Source: Thermoplasmata archaeon
GTDB taxonomy: Archaea > Thermoplasmatota > Thermoplasmata > SG8-5
Assembly (NCBI GenBank): GCA_030655715.1
Contig: JAUSPR010000147.1
Span: forward strand, 1-12,256
Length of the DNA stretch: 12,256 bases
Reading direction: 5' to 3'
Within the stretch, counting starts at the first letter, position 1. Each line of letters begins with the position of its first letter. The position numbers and the translations under genes are program-made. This document shows, piece after piece, positions 6,314-12,256 of the stretch. The notes under the pieces were generated by a model. That model did no database searches and had not been told where the DNA came from. It was given only the letters and a program-made list of their open reading frames with translations.

Positions 6314-7267
6314 TCACGCTCGAGCTTTTGGCACCGGAACAGTTGTCAAAACCTTGTCAATGATTACCTGGGGCTTGATGCCTTTTATCCAGGGATCAGG
6401 TTTCAAAATTAACCTGTGAGCGAGTGCCGGAACCGCAACGCTTTTCACATCGTCTGGCAGGACAAAATCACGGCCAGCCATTGCAGCCTTTGCCTGGGAC
6501 AGTTTCATGAGTGCAAGCGAGCCTCTCGGGCTGGCACCGACCTCAACCTGGCCGTGTTTTCTTGTTTCCTGGACTATGGACACGATATACTTCTCGATGT
6601 CATTGTCCAGATGTACGTCCTCGATTGCCCTCTGGATTTCCAGAATCATTTCAGGCGACGAAACGCTGGCTATGGCAACCTCTTCCTGCTTCCTGGCCCT
6701 TCTTCTTCGGAGAATTTCAGCCTCGCCCTTGGTTGACGGGTAGCCTATGCTGAGACGCATCAGGAATCTGTCAATCTGAGCTTCTGGCAATGGGTATGTG
6801 CCTTCGTATTCAATCGGGTTCTGTGTTGCTATAACAATGAACGGTCTCGGAAGTTTATGTGTTTCACCTTCCATTGTAACCTGAAATTCTTGCATGGCCT
6901 CCAAAAGCGCGCTCTGGGTCTTTGGTGGAGCCCTGTTTATCTCGTCTGCCAAAAGTACGTTCGTGAATATCGGTCCCTTCCTCATCTCGAATTGACTGGT
7001 GCCGCGGTTCAGGATGAACGTGCCAGTAATGTCTGCAGGAAGCAAATCCGGAGTAAATTGCACCCTCTTGAACCCGCAACCTATTGCCCTGGAAAAAGTA
7101 TTAGCCATGAGCGTTTTGGCCAGCCCGGGAAAATCCTCGAACAGGACATGACCGCCTGCCAGAAACGCCAGCATCAGCTGGTCTATTACCTCATCTTTCT
7201 CCACGATAGCCTTGGCCACCTCTGTCCTGATTCCGGCACAATTTTTTGCCACTTCCTCTATCTTCAT
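6314..7267 (-). CDS. MoxR-family AAA+ ATPase
   Basis: This 317-residue cytoplasmic ATPase has all core motifs: Walker A as EDFPGLAKT (44-52, with K51 and T52), Walker B as VLLADE (104-109) followed by the MoxR hallmark INRAPPKTQSALLEAMQE, sensor 1 N150 in IATQNP, the arginine-finger region PEAQIDRF (R167), and sensor 2 R248 in GASPRGS. Walker A has D where many relatives have G at its start, a known variant. MoxR proteins use ATP to remodel or mature partner complexes, usually with VWA or DUF58 proteins encoded next door, as here. The ATG overlaps the preceding stop as ATGA (7264-7267), and GGAGG lies 8 bases upstream. Confidence 0.96.
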   Translation of the reverse strand: MKIEEVAKNCAGIRTEVAKAIVEKDEVIDQLMLAFLAGGHVLFEDFPGLAKTLMANTFSRAIGCGFKRVQFTPDLLPADITGTFILNRGTSQFEMRKGPIFTNVLLADEINRAPPKTQSALLEAMQEFQVTMEGETHKLPRPFIVIATQNPIEYEGTYPLPEAQIDRFLMRLSIGYPSTKGEAEILRRRRARKQEEVAIASVSSPEMILEIQRAIEDVHLDNDIEKYIVSIVQETRKHGQVEVGASPRGSLALMKLSQAKAAMAGRDFVLPDDVKSVAVPALAHRLILKPDPWIKGIKPQVIIDKVLTTVPVPKARA

Positions 7268-7926
7268 ACTGTCGCCTCCATTCTTTTTATTATATCCTCT
7301 ATCTCGATCATGAATTTTCTTCCCCTCTCTGCAGATTTGCCCTTTGCCTGAGCAATCTGGTCACCGCCGTTTTCCGTGCCTCTTCTGTTGCTGGCAATGA
7401 ACCTTGCCAGTACCTCGTCTCCAACAAAACTGCCTTCTCCCCGGTCAAGCCTGGCTATCATCTCTTCTAGGTCCAGGTCACGCGCCAATCCGAGTTTGTT
7501 CAAACTGCTTTCACAGAGTCGTTCCCGGATCACCTGCTGGCTGTAAGCATAACCTGCAGCACCTCTCTCCACAGTTTCCGTGAGACCGGTCAGCTCTCCG
7601 GGAAATATGGTCTGGGCCTTTTTATCTGCCTGGCCTTTCCTTCCGGACTTAGTACCTCTCTTCATCAGGTAAATGGCCACGAAGCCCATTACGGTGATTG
7701 TGCCTAACGTGATTAGCCACCTCATTCCACCGCTGTAAGCGCCAAATAAGAATATCATGGCCAGCGGGATGGTCGCGAAGAAAATCATGGCACAAATCAT
7801 TACAAAAGCATTGGCCAGTGACGCTTCGCCCATCACGATGTAGAGTATATCCTCCAGAGCATGACCCTTGCCCTTTGTTCCTCTTTCTGCGGAAACCATG
7901 GCCTTGACGGACGATTCGAATTCCAT
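7264..7926 (-). CDS. Two-TM membrane protein with a cytoplasmic C-terminal domain, MoxR operon
   Basis: I place the start at ATG 7926, giving 220 residues. GGGGAGG lies 9 bases upstream, and the ATG shares a base with the previous stop (TGATG). A longer open frame runs to 8205, but its extra 93 residues lie wholly inside the upstream gene and have shadow-like composition. The protein has a charged N-terminus (1-37), two TM segments (about 38-62 and 69-88), a Lys-rich stretch (89-105) and a mostly helical C-terminal part (about 110-220) with the segment AAGYAYSQQVIRERL. Its place between DUF4129 and MoxR, and this tail, recall the haloarchaeal DUF7269-type proteins of similar clusters; that link is inference. 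The function is unknown. Confidence 0.85.
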   Translation of the reverse strand: MEFESSVKAMVSAERGTKGKGHALEDILYIVMGEASLANAFVMICAMIFFATIPLAMIFLFGAYSGGMRWLITLGTITVMGFVAIYLMKRGTKSGRKGQADKKAQTIFPGELTGLTETVERGAAGYAYSQQVIRERLCESSLNKLGLARDLDLEEMIARLDRGEGSFVGDEVLARFIASNRRGTENGGDQIAQAKGKSAERGRKFMIEIEDIIKRMEATV

Positions 7927-8879
7927 CACTTGGCCTCCCCGATTTTTGCCTGCGCAGCTTCGGGCCTGAAAGCCAGCAACCTTTCCTTCACGGCTTCCAG
8001 GGCTTTTACTGCGCGTTGGCCATCCTCGGTTCCAAGATTGTGCTGGCTGTACCTTGCTTCCTCGAAAATGTCGACGAGCGAGCGCATCTGCTCCTCCGGA
8101 ATAGGTAAATTGGCTGTTGCCAGCTTCTGAAACTCTCTCGGCGTCAGATACTCCTCTTCCTTCACGCCGTACTTGGACATGACCTTGCACATATCTGTGT
8201 AACATCGTATGACCGTAGCACGAGTATCAGAGCCTCCGGCAATGGCATCTATTGTGCGCTGGATAGTATGGGCGACTTCAATAGTATCCCGCTCAATGTC
8301 AGAATAATCCAGCTTGGTTGAGCGCAATTTTGATATGTGTGCAATGCCAATGAATAGCACTACCCAGAACAGGAAAACAACAGCAAATATACCAAGTGTG
8401 ACAAAGGTCTTCATTGTGTCGGGACTTGCAGGCGGCGTCGTGCCATCCGCCGATGAAATGTTTCCACTGCCGCTGTCCGGCAGGATATTTGTATCGCCGC
8501 CGCCCATCACCGAACTTTCTATATCTTCATAGAAAAATCCGAACGCGAACAGGCAGAGGCAGACCATCAGCGCAGCCAACATCTGGTGGAGAAGCTTGCG
8601 CCATTTCTTCTTGTCCTTGGAAGTAGTGAAGGATGCGGCTGCCACGATTATCATGATACCGGAGAAAATCAAAAAGCCAAACCAAACCCATCTAAGCGCA
8701 TCGGCAGTGGTTGAACCTGTGGCCACGCTCTGAGATGCGCTACCTGATGCGATAAATTCTGGTACCTCCTCTACTCCAATATAGAGGTTCTCGAGGTTGA
8801 ACACGATATTGCCTAGTGCGAAAACGAACAACATCAGTAACAATGCGACTGTCAGCTTGCTGAACACCTGCTTATCCAT
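7926..8879 (-). CDS. DUF4129-domain membrane protein, first gene of the MoxR/DUF58 operon
   Basis: I place the start at ATG 8879 (317 residues, MDKQVFSKLTVALL). An in-frame start at 8960 would add 27 polar residues and would run through the promoter. Four hydrophobic segments are seen, at about 8-28, 62-83, 98-117 and 158-181. A Ser/Gly/Thr-rich loop (about 121-157), probably outside the cell, lies before the last. The soluble end (about 219-302) has the DUF4129 pattern: a helical tract with CYTDMCKVMSKYG, then TPREF (246-250), and later FEEARYS (272-278). DUF4129 usually occurs with MoxR, DUF58 and, in bacteria, a transglutaminase-like protein; no transglutaminase is present here. The stop overlaps the next ATG by one base. 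No SD precedes the ATG, consistent with a leaderless first gene. Confidence 0.87.
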   Translation of the reverse strand: MDKQVFSKLTVALLLMLFVFALGNIVFNLENLYIGVEEVPEFIASGSASQSVATGSTTADALRWVWFGFLIFSGIMIIVAAASFTTSKDKKKWRKLLHQMLAALMVCLCLFAFGFFYEDIESSVMGGGDTNILPDSGSGNISSADGTTPPASPDTMKTFVTLGIFAVVFLFWVVLFIGIAHISKLRSTKLDYSDIERDTIEVAHTIQRTIDAIAGGSDTRATVIRCYTDMCKVMSKYGVKEEEYLTPREFQKLATANLPIPEEQMRSLVDIFEEARYSQHNLGTEDGQRAVKALEAVKERLLAFRPEAAQAKIGEAK

Positions 8880-8902
8880 TACCGCGACCAATGGATGCAA
8901 AG

Positions 8903-8911
8903 ATATATAGT
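8903..8911 (-). promoter_or_regulatory. TATA-like box for the DUF4129-MoxR-DUF58 operon
   Basis: The minus strand reads CTATATAT in this stretch, centred about 27 bases before ATG 8879. That spacing predicts transcription starting at or next to the start codon, a leaderless mRNA. It supports both the 8879 start and a separate operon from the GNAT gene upstream. Confidence 0.6.
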
Positions 8912-8959
8912 AATAGTGGTACAATGTTTTGTAACGCTGGCTAATTTGACAACCTGGCA

Positions 8960-9925
8960 TTAGATATCTATAGGTTTTCTGTAATTAACATATGTATTTG
9001 AGATTTCGAATCCCAATTTTTTATACAGCGCCAATGCCCCCGAGGAATTATCAGAATCAACAGTCAATCTAACTTCTTCGATGCCTCTCGAAGAATGCTC
9101 TCCCATACTTCGAGAAATCAATGCGCTAGCAATGCCCCGACCACGCCATTCCTTGGATGTAGAAATGTTGCTGATGTACCCACGTTTCCTGTCAAGCTGT
9201 TTATTCTCTTCAGGCTCGATGTAGTTCTGGATGCTGCCCACTATTTTTTTCCCGGATTTCGCAACGAACCACATGGATGGGGTGAAAATTTCCAAGCTTA
9301 ATTTTTCTTCCAAACATTGGTCGGACCAGTTTTTCTCGACATAGGACCAGTGGTCTTTGAATGCATCTCTGGTGACTCTCCAGGCCTCAAAGAATTCATC
9401 TTCTTTCACGGTTGAGATTGTAATGGACTCTGGCATCCTGATATCGGGCAGGTTCTTCAAGGGTCTCAGCATCTCGAAGAAGTATCTAGAAGGTGCATAT
9501 CCCATGGAGTTCACCAGGGCTTCCATGTCAGTGTCGCGCACACATACAATCTCAAATTTTTTTTCCATAGCAAGAGGGTGCTTTGAGGCAATTTCCATCA
9601 ATCTGGATTCTGCCCAATCCATCATTTCTCTTCTTATGTCGGAATTCGCAAAATCGGGGTGAATAAAATTCATGTGCGAGTATAGCCTAGACCTATCGGA
9701 AATATCAGCCCACCAGACCCTGGCATGACCGATTATTTTATTTCCCATTTCCACAATCATCACATTGGCTGAAGGAAGGCTTTCCAAAAATGGAGAAAAA
9801 CTTTCACAAAATGTTTCAAAATCTTCGACCATCTCCATGCCGTCGGCAAGCGCGCTGGCAGTTGAGATTTCATACATGGCGTCCATATCTTCATCGCCAT
9901 TGAACCGGCGAAATTTTTGGGTCAT
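8960..9925 (-). CDS. Tandem GNAT-family N-acetyltransferase
   Basis: This 321-residue protein is about twice the size of one GNAT domain and reads as two GNAT folds, at about 3-155 and 165-318. The C-terminal copy has a clear acetyl-CoA-binding motif A, RGRGIASALISRS (261-273), followed by DSDNSSGALALYKKLGF (291-307), the usual end of the fold. The N-terminal copy has no matching R/QxxGxG loop and ends with VNSMGYAPSRYFF (138-150), so it may be a degenerate, structural half. Tandem GNATs include mycothiol synthase-like enzymes, but the substrate here cannot be deduced. The ATG is 7 bp after the transaldolase stop, and GAGGT overlaps that stop, so it is probably co-translated with the sugar-phosphate genes. 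Confidence 0.88.
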   Translation of the reverse strand: MTQKFRRFNGDEDMDAMYEISTASALADGMEMVEDFETFCESFSPFLESLPSANVMIVEMGNKIIGHARVWWADISDRSRLYSHMNFIHPDFANSDIRREMMDWAESRLMEIASKHPLAMEKKFEIVCVRDTDMEALVNSMGYAPSRYFFEMLRPLKNLPDIRMPESITISTVKEDEFFEAWRVTRDAFKDHWSYVEKNWSDQCLEEKLSLEIFTPSMWFVAKSGKKIVGSIQNYIEPEENKQLDRKRGYISNISTSKEWRGRGIASALISRSMGEHSSRGIEEVRLTVDSDNSSGALALYKKLGFEISNTYVNYRKPIDI

Positions 9926-9932
9926 CCTGACC

Positions 9933-10586
9933 TCATTTCTTCGGCTTCGGGACAGATTCCCAGTCCTTTAAAAATGCCTCGATGCCCAGGTCGGTTTGCG
10001 GGTGCTTTGTCATCTGCTGCAACACCTTCCAGGGTATGGTCGCGATATGGGCGCCTGCCTTGGCAGACTCAAGAACATGTATTGGGTGGCGCACGCTGGC
10101 TGCGATTATCTCGGTATCAAAGGCATAGTTGAGATAGACCTGGACTATGTCATGCACGACCTGCATCCCATCATGGCCAGTATCATCGATTCGACCCACG
10201 AACGGGCTTACGAAACTGGCGCCTGCTTTTGCGGCCAGCAAGGCCTGGTTTGCAGAAAAGACCAACGTTACATTGGTCTTGATGTTCCTGGCTGAAAGCT
10301 CCTTAACAGCTTTCAGACCCTCGCTTGTCATCGGGACCTTGATGTTGATATTATCATGAATCTTGGATAGTTCACGGCCTTCCTTGACCATGCCAGCCGC
10401 TTCCAGGCTGATAACCTCGGCGCTTATCGGGCCGTCAACAATGCCGCAAATCTCCTCGACCACTTCCCGGAAATCTCTGCCTTCCTTGGCAATAAGGCTC
10501 GGGTTTGTTGTAACCCCGTCAATGATGCCCCAGCTATTTGCCTCCCTTATCTGCTCTACATTCGCCGTATCCAGAAATATTTTCAT
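9933..10586 (-). CDS. tal: Transaldolase, short (TalC/MipB-like) type
   Basis: This 217-residue protein is a compact class I aldolase-type transaldolase, which transfers a dihydroxyacetone unit between sugar phosphates in the non-oxidative pentose phosphate pathway. Visible are [10 protein letters not shown] (4-13), VTTNPSLI (25-32), the Schiff-base lysine K83 in [18 protein letters not shown] (104-111), and SPFVGRIDD (127-135). The short family also contains fructose-6-phosphate aldolases, which carry Gln and Tyr at two key sites. Here those sites appear to be E57 (SAEVIS) and F129 (SPFV), which favours transaldolase activity. The ATG follows the transketolase C-half stop by one base, with GAGGT about 10 bases upstream inside the preceding gene. 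Confidence 0.94.
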   Translation of the reverse strand: MKIFLDTANVEQIREANSWGIIDGVTTNPSLIAKEGRDFREVVEEICGIVDGPISAEVISLEAAGMVKEGRELSKIHDNINIKVPMTSEGLKAVKELSARNIKTNVTLVFSANQALLAAKAGASFVSPFVGRIDDTGHDGMQVVHDIVQVYLNYAFDTEIIAASVRHPIHVLESAKAGAHIATIPWKVLQQMTKHPQTDLGIEAFLKDWESVPKPKK

Positions 10587-10587
10587 C

Positions 10588-11547
10588 TTATCTACCTCTT
10601 CTCTTTATTACATCATGGGCCCCGTCCACAATATTGTCTACAGTAAGCCCGTACTTCTCCATCAATTCCTCCGGCGAGCCAGATTCTCCGAATGTATCCG
10701 GTATTCCGACGCGTCTCATCGGTATATGGGCATTCTCCACAAGCACGAGCGCGACTGCCGCTCCCATGCCCATTACGACGCTGTGCTCCTCGGCAGTAAC
10801 TATGCAGCCTGTTTCCCTAGCCGCTTTAATCAGAATGCGCTCGTCCAGAGGTTTAATCGTTGATAAATTGATGACTCGCGCGCTAACCTGATGCTTGGCA
10901 AGTTCTTCGGCCGCTTCAATGCATTTTGCTACCATTATTCCGGTTCCAACGAGGGTTACATCGTCCCCCTCCCTCATCAGCGTGGCCTTTCCAATCTCGA
11001 AGTCCTGGCAACTCTCATCAGTCGTGCAAACCGGCACATTAGACCGCCCGATACGGATGTAAACCGGTCCATCGTAATCAGCCGCTGCCAGTATCGCTTT
11101 CTCTGTTTCCGGGGCGTCCGCAGGCACGACCGATGTCATGTTTGGTAGCGCCCTCATCAGAGCCAAGTCCTCAATCATCTGATGCGTGGCCCCGTCGCCG
11201 CCGACAGTGATGCCGGCATGCGTCGCAACGAGTTTGACATTCAATTTGGGATAGCACACGCTCTGCCTTATCTGGTCATATACCCGACCGGTGCAGAATA
11301 TCGCGAATGTGCTGGCAAACACTACTTTACCACAAGAAGCCAGACCGGCGCACGCGCTGACCATGTTCTGCTCTGCAATTCCAAAATTGTAATGCCTTTC
11401 TGGAAATTCCTCGGCAAACGGTAATGTTCCAACCGAGGAGGATAAATCCGCGCTGGCTACGACGACATCTTTCCTGCTGTTACCGAGTGCTACAAGTGCT
11501 CTCGAAAATGCAGGTCTCTGCGGTTCAACTTCCCATGTTTTGGTCAT
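10588..11547 (-). CDS. tkt: Transketolase, C-terminal subunit
   Basis: This 319-residue protein is the pyrimidine-binding and C-terminal half of a split transketolase. It must pair with the N-terminal subunit encoded just upstream to move two-carbon ketol units with thiamine diphosphate. The catalytic glutamate is E59 in NFGIAEQNM (54-62). [15 protein letters not shown] (109-123) and PADAPETEK (142-150) are typical. The C-terminal domain runs from about 190 to 319. I chose ATG 11547 because GGAGG lies 8 bases upstream, the ATG overlaps the previous stop as ATGA, and the protein then begins just before the domain. The longer open frame to 11775 lies inside the N-subunit gene and looks like a shadow. 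Confidence 0.95.
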   Translation of the reverse strand: MTKTWEVEPQRPAFSRALVALGNSRKDVVVASADLSSSVGTLPFAEEFPERHYNFGIAEQNMVSACAGLASCGKVVFASTFAIFCTGRVYDQIRQSVCYPKLNVKLVATHAGITVGGDGATHQMIEDLALMRALPNMTSVVPADAPETEKAILAAADYDGPVYIRIGRSNVPVCTTDESCQDFEIGKATLMREGDDVTLVGTGIMVAKCIEAAEELAKHQVSARVINLSTIKPLDERILIKAARETGCIVTAEEHSVVMGMGAAVALVLVENAHIPMRRVGIPDTFGESGSPEELMEKYGLTVDNIVDGAHDVIKRRGR

Positions 11548-12256
11548 GCCTTTCCCTCCAGTTCTTTCATGGCAACCTTGTACTGTGCCTCGTTCGGCAC
11601 CTTCCCGTGGAATCCCACAGCGCCTTCCATGAAGCTCACTCCCTTGCCTTTGACTGTATGGGCGATTATGACTGTTGGCACGCCTTTCGTTTGCTTGGCC
11701 TTGTGTAGCATCTCCAGAATTTCGGTGAAATTGTGGCCGTTTGCCTCCAGAACATTCCATCCGAATGCTTTCCACTTGTCTGCAAGCGGTTCGATTGACA
11801 TGATTTTGTGGGTCGGTCCATCAAGCTGGAGCTTGTTCCTGTCAATGATTGCGATGAGATTATCAACCCTGAAAAAGGACGATGCCATTGCAGCTTCCCA
11901 TATCTGGCCGCAATCGTTCTCACCGTCGCCTAGCATGACATAAACAGTGTAAGATTTCCTGTCCAACTTTCCTGCCAGTGCCATTCCCAGGCCCATGCTG
12001 AGACCCTGTCCTTCGCTGCCAGTCGAGGCTTCCACGCCCGGGGTTTTTCTCATGTCCGGATGTCCTTGCAATCTTGAGCCGATTAGCCTGAAGGTCTTCA
12101 ATTCCTCAACCGGGAAATAGCCTGCCTCCGCTAGACAACCGTAAAGCGCAGGAGCGGCATGACCCTTGCTGAGAACGAATCTATCGCGGTCAGGCCATTT
12201 CGGTTCCTCCGGTTTTTTCTTCATGACCTCGAAATAGAGTGCGACCATGACATCAG
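11544..12256 (-). CDS. tkt: Transketolase, N-terminal subunit (5' end beyond the window)
   Basis: The visible 237 codons encode most of the thiamine-diphosphate-binding half of a split transketolase. The frame stays open to the window edge (residues DV precede the first in-window Met at 12248). Family members normally have about 40-50 more residues before this point, so the ATG at 12248 is very unlikely to be the real start. Counting from that Met, motifs are LSKGHAAPALYG (26-37), the substrate-site GHPD (62-65), GSEGQGLS (77-84), and the Mg/TPP motif GDGENDCGQIWEA (107-119), ending at N138 in DRNKLQLDG. The stop overlaps the C-subunit start, giving balanced, coupled synthesis of the two halves. 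The operon promoter lies outside the window. Confidence 0.95.
   Translation of the reverse strand, partial: DVMVALYFEVMKKKPEEPKWPDRDRFVLSKGHAAPALYGCLAEAGYFPVEELKTFRLIGSRLQGHPDMRKTPGVEASTGSEGQGLSMGLGMALAGKLDRKSYTVYVMLGDGENDCGQIWEAAMASSFFRVDNLIAIIDRNKLQLDGPTHKIMSIEPLADKWKAFGWNVLEANGHNFTEILEMLHKAKQTKGVPTVIIAHTVKGKGVSFMEGAVGFHGKVPNEAQYKVAMKELEGKA

Noticed and set aside
7927..8205. In-frame extension of the two-TM protein up to 8205 (313 residues)
   Set aside because: The added 93 residues lie entirely within the DUF4129 gene and have Arg/Gly/Ser-rich shadow composition. ATG 7926 has a strong SD and the usual overlap.
11548..11775. In-frame extension of the transketolase C-subunit up to 11775
   Set aside because: It lies inside the N-subunit gene and resembles no transketolase sequence. 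ATG 11547 has GGAGG and an ATGA overlap.

Overview
The window looks archaeal. The tRNA-Tyr gene at the left edge has a short variable loop, a C1-G72 pair and an intron after position 37, all archaeal/eukaryotic traits (bacterial tRNA-Tyr has a long variable arm). AT-rich TATA-like boxes lie about 25-30 bases before several expected transcript starts. Transketolase is split into two genes, as in many archaea. The gene mix (MoxR/DUF58/DUF4129 membrane cluster, split transketolase plus short transaldolase) would suit a Thermoplasmatota-like euryarchaeon, but that placement is inference. Shine-Dalgarno sites (GGAGG-like) are plentiful inside operons, while first genes seem leaderless or nearly so.

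Layout, left to right. (1) 41-149, minus strand: intron-containing tRNA-Tyr with its own TATA box and T-run. (2) 150-583: an intergenic stretch with a 21-bp tandem repeat and nested inverted repeats. (3) 584-1732 and 1816-4224, plus strand: a class I/II PLP aminotransferase, then a full-length bacterial-type polynucleotide phosphorylase with a long charged tail. (4) 4225-4447: a convergent intergenic region with three hairpins, two of them near-identical direct repeats. (5) 8879 down to 4448, minus strand: a tightly coupled five-gene membrane operon (DUF4129 protein, two-TM protein, MoxR AAA+ ATPase, DUF58 protein, six-TM protein). (6) 12256 down to 8960, minus strand: N-terminal transketolase (cut by the window edge), C-terminal transketolase, transaldolase and a tandem GNAT acetyltransferase.

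How the genes work together. The transketolase halves and transaldolase form the carbon-shuffling core of the non-oxidative pentose phosphate pathway, and the downstream GNAT is probably co-transcribed. The MoxR-DUF58-DUF4129 operon probably encodes one membrane-associated assembly in which an AAA+ ATPase acts on a VWA-like partner; its substrate is unknown. The most notable item is the PNPase: archaea normally use the exosome (Rrp41/Rrp42), so this points to acquisition from bacteria. I found no CRISPR array, intact transposase, phage gene or recognisable defence system.
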